Shown here: piece by piece, positions 8,295 to 17,646 of the stretch
Position numbering within the stretch: position 1 is the stretch's first letter
Layout: the number at the start of each line of letters is the position of its first letter
Origin: Bermanella sp034112325
GTDB lineage: Bacteria; Pseudomonadota; Gammaproteobacteria; Pseudomonadales; Oceanobacteraceae
Reading direction: 5' to 3'
NCBI GenBank assembly: GCA_034112325.1
Contig: JAWUVO010000098.1
Location: 1 to 26,834, forward strand
Length of the DNA stretch: 26,834 nt
Position numbers and translations under genes: made by a program
The notes under the pieces: model-generated
Told to the model about the DNA's origin: nothing
What the model saw: only the letters and a program-made list of their open reading frames with translations
Databases searched by the model: none

Positions 8295-9473
8295 TTAAAA
8301 TGCCCACTTGCTAGTGAATTGAATGCGACTCAAATCGCCGTTGATACCACTTTCGGTTTCACGTTCGGCAATCATGTATTCAGCACCAAATGTTAATTTA
8401 GGAGCGGGTGAGTACATTAAGTTTATGTTGATGTTATTAATGCTTTTTGTGACATCAGTGACGATTTCCTCAGAGTTGTCAGCATCAGAAAATGCATACA
8501 TAACGGTAGAGCGAAGTTTTTCATTCCAATTATGCTTATAAGCAACATAGCCACCGGTTACGGTATTTAAGTCAATGCTGCCGTCAGCTTTAATACCGCC
8601 ATCACGGAACGCGTTTAATGCAATGTAGCGACCCAGGTTACCGTTGCTAAGCATAAACTTAAGGTCATCACCGTTGCCTAAAACATACTTACCACTTAAA
8701 GTAATAGCAAAACCGCTTTCTGCTTCGTCGTTAGTGCCATCGTTGTAGCCAATTTGGCGCAGCATAACTGCAGCACTGTAGTTGACATCGCCAGCCTTGT
8801 TGTCGTAACGAGCGATTAAGTCAGGAAGCGTTGCTGTGTCAAGGTTGTTACCTTCAGCCGAACCTAAGCCACTGCCTCCGCGATCATCATAAAAACCTGC
8901 TGAAGAGTTTTCAGCTGCGACCATTAATTTTCCTGATCCCATAGCCATTGTGTAACGCACTTGTGGCTGACGAACAAAAATAGCGCCAGAAGTTGGGCCT
9001 ACGAAATCCACTGCTTCAGGTAGTGCGCCAGTATTAAAAAATGTACTCCAAGTTTGACCGGTTAAAATAGATGATCCATCTTCTTGGGTTAAGCTAAAGA
9101 ATGCATGGCGTAAACCGTTTGATGCTTGGTTGGTTAAGCGTTCATCGTTACTAGCATTAAAGTCCATTTCAATGAATGATTTAACTTGTCCTGCTTCGGT
9201 ATCAGTCATTGTGGTGAAATTCAAACGACTGAACTTTGCATTACTATCAAATACACGATCACCTTCGGCGCTTCCATTACCGACTGCAATTGTAGAAGGG
9301 ACTAAAAAGTCATCACCTACATTACCTGCCCGTGCTTGATCAGAATATTGACTGAACATGGCATCAAACTTTATGAAACCACCGTATTTAAATGTGGTTT
9401 CTGCCATTACAGGTGCTGCGAGGGTAGCCAGACCCAAGGTGCACGCTAAGGTTAAGTGTTTACGTGTTTTCAT
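8295..9473 (-). CDS. DcaP-like outer membrane porin
   Basis: A 392-residue protein with a clear signal peptide (MKTRKHLTLACTLGLATLAA, cleavage likely after the A of PVMA at 24). The mature part is a run of amphipathic beta strands ending in a C-terminal phenylalanine (FTSKWAF), the usual outer membrane assembly signal. The opening strand FKYGGFIKFDAMFSQYSD and the RLNFTT/SFIEMDF strands fit the DcaP-like porin family, which passes small acids and other solutes through the outer membrane. It lies between the symporter operon and acs, divergent from acs, and its promoter region has copies of the same dyad. A role in letting acetate or related acids into the periplasm is inferred from context. 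Confidence 0.85.
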   Translation of the reverse strand: MKTRKHLTLACTLGLATLAAPVMAETTFKYGGFIKFDAMFSQYSDQARAGNVGDDFLVPSTIAVGNGSAEGDRVFDSNAKFSRLNFTTMTDTEAGQVKSFIEMDFNASNDERLTNQASNGLRHAFFSLTQEDGSSILTGQTWSTFFNTGALPEAVDFVGPTSGAIFVRQPQVRYTMAMGSGKLMVAAENSSAGFYDDRGGSGLGSAEGNNLDTATLPDLIARYDNKAGDVNYSAAVMLRQIGYNDGTNDEAESGFAITLSGKYVLGNGDDLKFMLSNGNLGRYIALNAFRDGGIKADGSIDLNTVTGGYVAYKHNWNEKLRSTVMYAFSDADNSEEIVTDVTKSINNININLMYSPAPKLTFGAEYMIAERETESGINGDLSRIQFTSKWAF

Positions 9474-9532
9474 ATTATTCCCACTCCGAATTATTGTTAT
9501 ATTTTGTGGTTAAAGACGTTTTTGCATAGCCA

Positions 9533-9594
9533 GTATTACGTGTAAAAGAGGGACTTAGATATTAATCCTTAGTCTAGGCTAGACTAAAGTCTAA
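9533..9594 (-). promoter_or_regulatory. Porin promoter with two CrbR-type dyads
   Basis: The dense repeat block at 9562-9594 holds CTAGAC-TAAA-GTCTAA (9579-9594, 11 of 12 arm bases) and a degenerate TTAATC-CTTA-GTCTAG (9562-9577, 9 of 12), with centres 17 bp apart. The overlap also creates a perfect AGTCTAG-G-CTAGACT (9571-9585). On the minus strand a -10-like TAATAC (9538-9533) sits exactly 31.5 bp from the centre of the proximal site. There is no good -35, which fits an activator-dependent promoter for the porin. Confidence 0.55.
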
Positions 9595-9648
9595 TAACAA
9601 AGGCATTGAATTATTTTTAAACAGTAAGTTATTGAGAGTATTGCCTGA

Positions 9649-9693
9649 TTAGACAAAGGTCTAATGGAAAGCGGCATTAATAATTGTGACACT
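9649..9693 (+). promoter_or_regulatory. acs promoter with perfect CrbR-type dyad
   Basis: TTAGAC-AAAG-GTCTAA (9649-9664) is the only copy in the window in which both arms match perfectly. At the spacing shared with the other promoters, the -10 would be 9688-9693 (GACACT, 3 of 6 matches to TATAAT), with transcription starting near 9700 and a leader of about 44 bases. The ribosome site GAGGG (9735-9739) precedes the acs ATG. The weak -10 suits strict activator dependence. Confidence 0.55.
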
Positions 9694-9743
9694 GAGATGA
9701 TCAAATAACATAAAAAATGCATTGAAAATATATCGAGGGCGTT

Positions 9744-11705
9744 ATGAATGGACAAACTGTATTTCCAGTTAGTGAAAAAACATTAGAAAATACTTTGCTC
9801 ACCAATGAACAATATTTAGCAATGTATGAAGAGTCAGTGAATGATCCTGAATCATTCTGGACCAAACAAGCTCAGCGTATTCAGTGGATTAAGCCTTTTA
9901 CAAAAGTAAAAGACGTATCATTTAAAAAAGAAGATTTGCATATTAGATGGTTTGAAGATGGCGTACTTAATGTCAGTGAAAACTGTTTAGATCGACACCT
10001 ACCAGAAATGGAAAACGACGTTGCGATTCTATGGGAGCCCGACCAAGAAGGACAACAAGCGCGCAAAATCACCTATGGTGAGCTTTCAAGAGAAGTGAAC
10101 CAGTTTGCTAATGGCTTAAAAAGTCTAGGCGTATCAAAAGGTGACGTTGTGACAATCTACATGCCAATGGTGCCAGAAGCATCCATGGCTATGTTAGCTT
10201 GCTCGCGAATAGGTGCCGTTCATTCTGTTGTATTTGGTGGATTTTCACCAGAAGCACTCGCAGGAAGGATTGAAGATGGTAATTCTCATTATGTGATAAC
10301 AGCCGATGAAGGATTGCGTGCTGGTAAGCCGATACCATTGAAATCAAACGTGGATCAAGCCATTGACCTATGCAAACCTAATCAAGTCAATAATGTCATC
10401 ATGCTGGCGCATACAAAAGGTGATGTGAATCGTGTAAGTGGACGTGATGTGGATTACCGCAGTTTAGTGGATCAACAATCGATAGATTGTGTGCCTGAGC
10501 CTATGAATGCAGAAGACCCTTTATTTATCCTATATACATCAGGCTCTACAGGTAAACCAAAAGGCGTATTGCATACAACAGCAGGCTATTTAGTGTACGC
10601 CGCAATGACACATGAATACGTATTTGATTACCGCAAAGGAGAAGTATATTGGTGTGCAGCCGATGTTGGTTGGATAACAGGCCATAGCTATATTGTATAT
10701 GCACCACTATGTAATGGTGCCACCGTAGTGATGTACGAAGGTGTACCCACACATCCTGATTGTGGTCGTGTAGGGCGAATTGTTGACAAGCTAAACGTTA
10801 ATATTTTGTATATAGCACCTACTGCTATTCGTTCTCTAATGTCCGAAGGAGACCTAGCCGTAGAAGGGTGTGATCTCTCAAGTCTAAGGTTGCTAGGAAC
10901 AGTAGGAGAGCCTATCAATCCACAAGCTTGGCATTGGTATAGCCGCACCTTTGGTAAAGATAAGTGCCCTATCGTAGATACATGGTGGCAGACTGAAACA
11001 GGCGCAGCCATGATCACGCCTCTACCAGGGGCCACAGCATTAAAACCCGGTTCGGCTACTCGACCTATGTTTGGTGTTCAACCAGCATTAGTGGATGAGC
11101 ACGGCAATGAATTAGAAGGCGCTACCAAAGGCAATTTAATTATAAAAGACAGTTGGCCCGGGCAAATGCGCACCGTGTTTGGTGATCACCCGCGGTTTAT
11201 CGAAACGTATTTTTCAACTTACGAAGGTGCGTACTTTACGGGAGATGGTGCACGCCGTGATGAAGACGGGTACTACTGGATCACAGGTCGAGTAGATGAT
11301 GTATTAAATGTATCAGGTCATCGCATGGGGACAGCCGAAATAGAAAGTGCACTGGTGGCTCATGATGCAGTAGCCGAAGCAGCTGTAGTAGGCTTTCCGC
11401 ACGACCTTAAAGGTCAAGGGATATATGTTTATGTCACATTGGGCGCAGGCAGTGAACCGTCAGAAACCATGCGAAAAGAATTAACCGCTTGGGTAAGAAA
11501 AGAAATAGGCCCTATCGCCACACCAGATATTATTCAGTGGGCGCCAGGTTTACCAAAAACTCGATCAGGCAAAATCATGCGCCGCATTTTACGTAAGATC
11601 GCCAATGAAGAGTTTGATACCTTAGGAGACATATCAACATTGTCAGACCCATCAGTGGTTGAGCAATTAATAGCTGAACATAAGGTGCTTTCAGAGGTAG
11701 CTTAA
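9744..11705 (+). CDS. acs: Acetyl-CoA synthetase (AMP-forming)
   Basis: A 653-residue acyl-adenylate-forming enzyme, the usual size for Acs (about 650). It converts acetate, ATP and CoA to acetyl-CoA, AMP and PPi in the cytoplasm. The P-loop-like motif YTSGSTGKPKG is at about 264-274, followed by VDTWWQTETG (the acetate-pocket tryptophan region), YFTGDGARRDEDGYYW and the hinge ITGRVDDVLNVSGHRMGTAE. The C-terminal PKTRSGKIMRR contains K610, the catalytic lysine that is reversibly acetylated in other Acs enzymes. It stands as a single gene ending at a strong terminator, preceded by the TTAGAC-type dyad. With the porin, symporter and two-component genes beside it, it is the metabolic core of an acetate-scavenging module. 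Confidence 0.97.
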   Translation: MNGQTVFPVSEKTLENTLLTNEQYLAMYEESVNDPESFWTKQAQRIQWIKPFTKVKDVSFKKEDLHIRWFEDGVLNVSENCLDRHLPEMENDVAILWEPDQEGQQARKITYGELSREVNQFANGLKSLGVSKGDVVTIYMPMVPEASMAMLACSRIGAVHSVVFGGFSPEALAGRIEDGNSHYVITADEGLRAGKPIPLKSNVDQAIDLCKPNQVNNVIMLAHTKGDVNRVSGRDVDYRSLVDQQSIDCVPEPMNAEDPLFILYTSGSTGKPKGVLHTTAGYLVYAAMTHEYVFDYRKGEVYWCAADVGWITGHSYIVYAPLCNGATVVMYEGVPTHPDCGRVGRIVDKLNVNILYIAPTAIRSLMSEGDLAVEGCDLSSLRLLGTVGEPINPQAWHWYSRTFGKDKCPIVDTWWQTETGAAMITPLPGATALKPGSATRPMFGVQPALVDEHGNELEGATKGNLIIKDSWPGQMRTVFGDHPRFIETYFSTYEGAYFTGDGARRDEDGYYWITGRVDDVLNVSGHRMGTAEIESALVAHDAVAEAAVVGFPHDLKGQGIYVYVTLGAGSEPSETMRKELTAWVRKEIGPIATPDIIQWAPGLPKTRSGKIMRRILRKIANEEFDTLGDISTLSDPSVVEQLIAEHKVLSEVA

Positions 11706-11774
11706 AGTAGAAATAACCGAGCTAAATTGGCAGGGTTATAATGTAACACCACGAAGAATCCGCTTGGAGTGTTT

Positions 11775-11804
11775 GGGGACTGATTAATTTAGTCCCCTTT
11801 TTTT
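11775..11804 (+). terminator. Rho-independent terminator of acs
   Basis: GGGGACT (11775-11781) pairs with AGTCCCC (11791-11797) around a nine-base loop, and two more loop pairs are possible. A run of seven T follows. It lies 70 bp after the acs stop and is the clearest intrinsic terminator in the window. Confidence 0.92.
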
Positions 11805-11984
11805 ATGGCTAACAGATCTATACCGTTATTTTATTATATTCATTTGATTTATTGGATAGCACGCGTTTGAAGATACGTGCTTAAATTAATCATGAATTTT
11901 ATAGCGCTGGTCGAATAGGCAGTCATGGTGTACATTAATTTTTAAAGCTGTAAAAGCAATAAATATAATAAAAAGGTGATACAC

Positions 11985-12653
11985 ATGTACGCACCATTAA
12001 TAAATACACGCACAATAATCATTGCTGATGATCATCCACTTTTTAGAATGGCGCTTAGTGGCACACTTAAGACTATTGTGCCTCAAGCTGGGATTTTAGA
12101 ATCTGAAGACCTTCCTAGCTTGCAGACGTGTGTTGAACAAAATGATCAGTCAGATTTAATATTGCTTGATTTACACATGCCGGGTGCGGATGGATTTAGC
12201 GCGCTTATTTTCTTGGTTGCACATTACAGCCACATTCCCGTGATTGTCGTATCTGCACATGAAGAGCCCGAAATTATGCGTCGCGCATTAGATTATGGTG
12301 CCAGTGGATTTTTACCTAAAAGCTCAAGCCCTGAACTGATGAAAGGCGCACTTGATACAGTGCTTAAAGGTGGAGTATGGGCTCCAGAAGGGCTATCTCA
12401 GCAACGAATGGTTGGCAAGAGAGAACAGAGCATTGCTGATTCATTAGCTTTATTAACACCTCAGCAATTTAGAGTTGCATCTATGGTGAGTCAAGGGCTA
12501 TTGAATAAACAAATTGCCTATGAACTGAATGTGACCGAAGCCACTATAAAGGCGCACATGACAGAGATATTTAAAAAACTGGGAGTCCATTCTCGAACCC
12601 AAGTAGCGCTGACACTAAGTCACCTATCAATTACGCCAGAAACCATTAGTTGA
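11985..12653 (+). CDS. crbR: CrbR-like LuxR-family response regulator
   Basis: A 222-residue regulator when read from ATG at 11985, which has AAGGTG 7 bases upstream; an in-frame GTG at 11976 overlaps that ribosome site and is less likely. The receiver domain (residues about 9-125) has the acidic pair in IIIADDHP, phospho-acceptor D62 in LLDLHMPGADG, the switch serine in VVSAHEE and K112 in PKSS. The LuxR/NarL helix-turn-helix (about 157-215) reads LTPQQFRVASMVSQG...NKQIAYELNVTEATIKAHM. Its pairing with a transporter-fused kinase and acs is the pattern of CrbR/ErdR, the activator of acs and acetate uptake in Vibrio and Pseudomonas. It is convergent with the kinase gene. No TTAGAC-type dyad is seen upstream, so autoregulation by that site is not supported. 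Confidence 0.87.
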   Translation: MYAPLINTRTIIIADDHPLFRMALSGTLKTIVPQAGILESEDLPSLQTCVEQNDQSDLILLDLHMPGADGFSALIFLVAHYSHIPVIVVSAHEEPEIMRRALDYGASGFLPKSSSPELMKGALDTVLKGGVWAPEGLSQQRMVGKREQSIADSLALLTPQQFRVASMVSQGLLNKQIAYELNVTEATIKAHMTEIFKKLGVHSRTQVALTLSHLSITPETIS

Positions 12654-12853
12654 TTTAGCTTTAATTATTAATATCTAATTTGTTCTAAGTTTTTACGCTC
12701 ACGAGACAGAATCTCCTAGACTATGTGAAAACTCACTTATTTAAATGTTGCTTATTAGATTGTGAATAATTTAATTACTGGAATGACGCTAGCCAAAGCA
12801 TTCGCTTGCTAAGGGTGAAAAGTCTTTTTGTGGCAGCATCTAATATTCAGTTT
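12654..12853. other. AT-rich gap between convergent regulator and kinase genes
   Basis: About 200 bp with no gene. The only structure that I see is an imperfect stem at 12790-12811 (TAGC...AAGC-ATTC-GCTT...GCTA, with bulges), with no T-run on either strand. Termination of the two facing genes may depend on other signals. Confidence 0.4.
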
Positions 12854-15800
12854 CTAACTTCTAATCGCACGATGCATTAAATTCCTTAACGCAGTTGACG
12901 CAACAGGTTTGCTCAAAAATAAACAAGCTGCAACAGATGCTTGTTGTCTTATTTTGTCACTGTTATCAGCACTGATCACAATAGCTGGAATAATGGTTTG
13001 CCAATGAAAACGTAATGCTTCTAATACATCAAGACCTGTTTCACTGTCTAAATGATAATCGGCTAATACAATTTTTGGTGGCGTTGATTTACGCCAATGA
13101 TTCAATGCCTGCTTTAAATCCACAGCCGTTGTAACATGGCAACCCCATTGCTCTAACAACGATTGCATGCCAGACAGAATAAGAGGGTCGTTATCAATAC
13201 ATAAAACATCAATATTATTCAGATTAGGGTCAACAATTGATTTAACCTCTGGTTTTTCAGTTTTCTCGCCGATGGGAACCGAAATTCTAAATACTGATCC
13301 CACTCCAACTTTTGAGTCCATAGAAAGTGGATGACCTAATAATTGAGATATCCTATGGGTAATAGATAGTCCGAGCCCTAAACCCTGACTACTGGTACCA
13401 GGTAAGCGCTCAAATTCCTCAAATATTTTCTTTCTATTTTCTTCTGCTATGCCTAGACCTGTGTCCCAAACTTCAATAATTGCCATTTTACCTTTACGAC
13501 GGCAACCCAAAACGACTCGTCCACTTTTTGTATAGCGTAATGCGTTAGATACAAAATTTTGCAATACCCTGCGTAATAAATGTGGATCACTGTAAATCCA
13601 TAAAGAGGATTCTATGCACTTGAAGTGTAAATTGGCTTTTTTTGCCAAAACGTGACTCTCAGATGTTAATGGGATAAACAAAGAGCTTAGCGAAAAGTTG
13701 TTTCGATTAGCTTGCTCTTTACCCGACCCTAAGCGAGACGTCTCGCGTAGCGAACCAATTAACTGTTCAGTTTGTGCCAGTGCATCATCTAATTGTTTGA
13801 CTACAGTTTTAAGCTGATTATTTTCTAATCCTTCTACTTGTGAGCTTAACGAGGAGACAAATAATCGTGACGCATTGACCGGCTGTAATAAATCATGACT
13901 GGCGGCTGCCATAAAGCGGTTTTTACTGGTGTAGGAATTTTTCAACTCTTGTTCGGTTCGAGCGCGCAGGGTGTTTTCTCTTAGCAATGAGTGGTTAGCT
14001 GCTTGAAGCTCACGAGTTCGTTCATTTACGCTGTCTTCTAATGTATGTTTTGCATCTTCAAGTTTTTTTACCATGTGGTGGTAATTAGATACATCCGTAA
14101 AGGTTGTGACATAACCACCATTGTCTAAAGGTGTGCCGCTAAGCTCAATAACTTTACCATTAGGTAATATGCGTTCTAGTCGGTAGTTTTTTCCTGAGCG
14201 TAATTGCTGAATACGACGACTTACAATTTCATCAACAGAATTATTATCGTCGCCTAGATAGCCTCTTACAGCGTTATAGTAATACACTTTTTCAATGTCG
14301 CAGCCCACATATAAAAGCCGTTGAGGGTACTCAAGTAAATTTTGATATTGTTGGTTCCAGGCAATCAGTTTTAAATCTTTATCTATCACGCTGATTCCTT
14401 GGGGAATAGTTTCTAGAGTGGTTTGCAGTAACGTTTGGCTAAACCGTATTTGACGAGAACTACCACTAACCAATGAAACAAAATCTTGTAGTAATAATGG
14501 TTGCTGACTGGCCAGTAGCTCCATAGCGCGACGTGCAGATACCGCACCTATAATGGCAGCCATATCACTTTCGATAGCTGATACGGTAAACCTAGGAGCT
14601 TGATCATGAGGTAGTAATCGGTGTCCTAACTGGACTTCAAAATCTTGCCAAATTTTTTCAACTCGTTGTTTACCAAACAATGGCTCAATGAGGGATTGTA
14701 GCTGTCTAATTTCAATGCCTGATGGTTCACGATCAAAATGATCATGACGGTTTAAGCCTCTAATTTTAGTGAATGCCTCTGCTTGGCGTAAATCTAAACT
14801 GGTAAATTTTGAGGATTTAGAAACTAATATAAACACTAAAATATTAATTGCTAAGCTCCAAAATACACCATGGCTTAACGGGTCAAGAAAACCTAAAAAT
14901 AAAAAATTATGTGGGCGTAACCAATCGATAGAAAATAAACCATACGTCATAAAATAATTATCTGGCATTGAAATTATGGGTAGAAGTAAGCAATAAAACC
15001 AAAAAATAATGCCAGATAATAAACCTAAAATAACACCTTTTGCATGGCCTCTCTGCCAGTATAGTGCCGCTAATACAGCAGGTAATAATTGCGCGCACGC
15101 AGCAAACGAAATAAGGCCCAATGAAGACAGTCCTTCATTTAAACTCATTATTCGCTCTAGACCCCAGCTCATAATTAGAATGCTGATAATAGATATGCGG
15201 CGAATAAACCGCAGTGAATATCCTAGATCAGAAGCCTTTGTTTGTTTACGGCTATTTGCGCGTAACCAAATTGGCACAATTAATTCGTTAGAAATCATAA
15301 TCGACAAAGCAATTGTCGCCACTACCACCATGCCAGTTGCTGCAGAAATAGCACCGATAAAAGTAATGGCAAGTACACCACTTTCTCCACTAAAGTATGG
15401 GAGTGTTAAAACATAGCTGTCAGCAGATATATGCAAACCAGTAAAAAGTTCTGCACCAGTTTGTGCAAGAGGAATCGCAAGAATGGCAAACAATGCTAAA
15501 TAAAGTGGCAGCATCCAACGTGTATAACGCAAATCAGACTTATGCTGATACTCCACGACCATTACGTGAAACTGCCTAGGTAAACAAATAATTGCAGTTG
15601 CAGCCAATAGCATTTCGGTAAAAAACTGTGGACTGATTACTTGAGATAATTGAAAGTTAGGTGAATAGGTGAGCTGACCAAAAGAGCTAATTGGAAATAT
15701 TTCCCAAGCTAATAATGCTACGGCAATAAATGCAATTAACTTAATAACTGATTCTAGCGCTACTGCTGTGATCATACCGCGTAACCGATTTGGTCCATCA

Positions 15801-16336
15801 ATGACTCGTGTACCAAATGCAATAGCAAACCAGCCCATAACAATCACAGACACCAAGCTTGAGCCATAATCAACGCTTAGGTCATTAATAGATTTCCAGT
15901 TGATCGTAGACCAAGCAATACCCACTGCGCGCAATTGCAAGGCAATGTAAGGCAAGGTGCCAATTACCAGTACCAAGGTCACTATCGCCGCTAAAGGTTG
16001 GTGTTTACCGTACCTAGAACCTACAAAATCAGCAATGGATGTGACTTTATTGCGTGAACTAATAATTAATAATCGACGAATGAATCGCCAACCAAATAAA
16101 AATAAAAGAATAGGGCCCAAATAAATAGGCAGGTAATGCCAGCCATTCTTAACAGCCTGCCCAACAGCCCCTAAAAATGTCCACGAGCTACAATAAACCC
16201 CAATCGAAAGAGTGTAGATTAGCGGGCGCCACCAGTCTGTTTTTATACGATGGCTATACCTTTCGGCCAACCAAGCAATGGCAAATAAAAGCGTGCCATA
16301 AACAGACACTAAAATGAGTAAATACTGATTATCCAT
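12854..16336 (-). CDS. crbS: CrbS-like SLC5-fused hybrid sensor histidine kinase
   Basis: An 1160-residue protein. Residues 1-505 are an SSS/SLC5 transporter-like module with about 13 membrane segments. About 510-640 is a cytoplasmic linker in the position of the STAC domain. About 635-755 is a PAS domain (TLETIPQGISVIDKDLKLIAWN), followed by a coiled coil at about 755-800. The kinase core has H814 in AASHDLLQPVNASR, the N box in NFVSNALRYTK, DTGLGIAEE and GLGLGLS. A C-terminal receiver domain has D1093 in LADYHLD and K1143. This is the architecture of CrbS/MxtR, which controls the acetate switch through CrbR/ErdR. It is convergent with the CrbR-like gene. The transporter half may sense or carry acetate; that is inferred. 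Its own promoter has a TTAGAC-type dyad. Confidence 0.9.
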   Translation of the reverse strand: MDNQYLLILVSVYGTLLFAIAWLAERYSHRIKTDWWRPLIYTLSIGVYCSSWTFLGAVGQAVKNGWHYLPIYLGPILLFLFGWRFIRRLLIISSRNKVTSIADFVGSRYGKHQPLAAIVTLVLVIGTLPYIALQLRAVGIAWSTINWKSINDLSVDYGSSLVSVIVMGWFAIAFGTRVIDGPNRLRGMITAVALESVIKLIAFIAVALLAWEIFPISSFGQLTYSPNFQLSQVISPQFFTEMLLAATAIICLPRQFHVMVVEYQHKSDLRYTRWMLPLYLALFAILAIPLAQTGAELFTGLHISADSYVLTLPYFSGESGVLAITFIGAISAATGMVVVATIALSIMISNELIVPIWLRANSRKQTKASDLGYSLRFIRRISIISILIMSWGLERIMSLNEGLSSLGLISFAACAQLLPAVLAALYWQRGHAKGVILGLLSGIIFWFYCLLLPIISMPDNYFMTYGLFSIDWLRPHNFLFLGFLDPLSHGVFWSLAINILVFILVSKSSKFTSLDLRQAEAFTKIRGLNRHDHFDREPSGIEIRQLQSLIEPLFGKQRVEKIWQDFEVQLGHRLLPHDQAPRFTVSAIESDMAAIIGAVSARRAMELLASQQPLLLQDFVSLVSGSSRQIRFSQTLLQTTLETIPQGISVIDKDLKLIAWNQQYQNLLEYPQRLLYVGCDIEKVYYYNAVRGYLGDDNNSVDEIVSRRIQQLRSGKNYRLERILPNGKVIELSGTPLDNGGYVTTFTDVSNYHHMVKKLEDAKHTLEDSVNERTRELQAANHSLLRENTLRARTEQELKNSYTSKNRFMAAASHDLLQPVNASRLFVSSLSSQVEGLENNQLKTVVKQLDDALAQTEQLIGSLRETSRLGSGKEQANRNNFSLSSLFIPLTSESHVLAKKANLHFKCIESSLWIYSDPHLLRRVLQNFVSNALRYTKSGRVVLGCRRKGKMAIIEVWDTGLGIAEENRKKIFEEFERLPGTSSQGLGLGLSITHRISQLLGHPLSMDSKVGVGSVFRISVPIGEKTEKPEVKSIVDPNLNNIDVLCIDNDPLILSGMQSLLEQWGCHVTTAVDLKQALNHWRKSTPPKIVLADYHLDSETGLDVLEALRFHWQTIIPAIVISADNSDKIRQQASVAACLFLSKPVASTALRNLMHRAIRS

Positions 16337-16377
16337 ACCACTTCTTTTTTACGATTATTAAGCCCAGCTTAAACTGA

Positions 16378-16422
16378 ATTTTATACGGCGTGAACCTCTA
16401 TTTCATTTAGACATTAGTCTTA
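16378..16422 (-). promoter_or_regulatory. Sensor-kinase promoter with CrbR-type dyad
   Basis: The dyad TTAGAC-ATTA-GTCTTA (16407-16422, 11 of 12 arm bases) lies about 70 bp before the kinase ATG. On the minus strand a -35-like ATGAAA (16406-16401), 17 bases and a -10 TAAAAT (16383-16378) follow. The spacing from dyad centre to -10 is 31.5 bp, as at the symporter promoter, which suggests that CrbR feeds back on its own kinase. Confidence 0.55.
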
Positions 16423-16475
16423 GTATTGATGGCGGAGTATGACTACTTGTTATAGTTTTTTGATGCTCATAGAAA

Positions 16476-17646
16476 TCAATGCAAGTAATCTTTCTTTACA
16501 TCAATATAGGGTAAACCAATCCAATTCTGGTGGTTGCCTAAGTATCGTTTTTTTAAACGGATTCGTTCATTATTTTCAACTTTGGTTTTCACCTCGTTGT
16601 TTTCACTGGAGTGGTTTATATTAGTTTTATAGCGTCCGAATTTTAATAAAACCGGAATTAGTATCAGCGTAATCGGTGTCGAAAACAGTTTCCCAAATAC
16701 CAAGGAGGCAGCCGCCGGTTTTAAGTATTGTGCTTGTTCGGACGTTGCTAGTAATAGTGGGATAAGACCACAGACGGTTGTAACTGTTGTTAGGAATATA
16801 GCCTTAAGTCGACTTCTGCCGGCTTCAATTAATGTATCGCTGACATTCATGCCGCTGTCATGCAGTTGATTAAACCGCGTCATTAAAACGAGTGAATCAT
16901 TAATTACCACGCCCGTCATGGCCATCAAACCAAACATAGATAACAAACTAAACGATAAGTCCATTAACCCATGGCCTAAAATAGCACCGGAAAATCCAAA
17001 AGGAATCACCGACATGATGATGAACGGTTGCCAGTATGATTTAAGTGGCACCGCCAGTAATACATAAATAAGCAGCAAGGTAAGTAACATGGATTTTTTA
17101 AAACCAGCTTGTACTTCATCTATCTCTTCAAATTCACTGGCGGCTTTTATCTCAACATCTGGGTACAGCTTTTGAAGTTTGATAACAGATGATGTTTGTA
17201 ATTTTTCCCAAGTGACTTTTGGCGACGTAACTGTGCGGTTTTGACGCCAAAAAATACTGACCACTTCATTGGTTTCGGCGATACAATACTTCGGATTCAC
17301 GCGTGTATTCGAATTCACTGATCTCACCCAAGGTCACATAACTGTCATTGCCCAAGTGGACTGGGGTAGATTTTAATTGACAAATACTTGAGCGTTCATT
17401 TTCATAAAAACGTAACAATACCAGCGTTTCTTCGCCTTCATCTAATAAGCGATGTAGCTCAATGGCGCCAAATGCACCGCCCATTAAGGTGGCTAATTGA
17501 CGTTGATTGATACCAAGTTGTCTGCCACTTTGATTCAAGGTTGCGGTTAATTTTTGCTTCCCACCCTGGCTATCATCAAATGCATTATTCACACCTTCGA
17601 GTTTGGCTGGATCGGTTTTTAATAACCCGGCAACCGGCTCTTGCTT
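16476..17646 (-). pseudogene. Truncated, frameshifted RND efflux transporter (AcrB-like) remnant
   Basis: Only about 390 residues of a normally 1000-plus-residue RND pump remain, all from the C-terminal half. Homology begins right after an in-frame TAA (17649-17647) with KQEPVAGLLKTDPAKLEGV. It runs through the periplasmic part (GINQRQLATLMGGAFGAIE) to ...RESEVLYR, then changes frame near 17272-17290 and resumes with AETNEVVSIFWRQN. Membrane segments follow (MLLTLLLIYVLLAVPLKSYW, LLSMFGLMAMTGVVINDSL, IFLTTVTTVCGLIPLLLA). The last 50 residues are hydrophilic and do not look like the family. No promoter or partner genes (adaptor, outer membrane factor) lie nearby. The break-up suggests a decayed gene at an old junction, next to the start of the accessory region. 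Confidence 0.85.

Noticed and set aside
9685..9705. TGTGA before acs as a CRP site
   Set aside because: No TCACA arm at the correct spacing; half-site only.
10688..11035. Open frame on the minus strand inside acs
   Set aside because: Composition-driven shadow of a well-supported coding gene; no start signals or family features.
12716..12731. CTAGAC half-site between the regulator and kinase genes
   Set aside because: No second arm, and the position is between convergent genes, not at a promoter.
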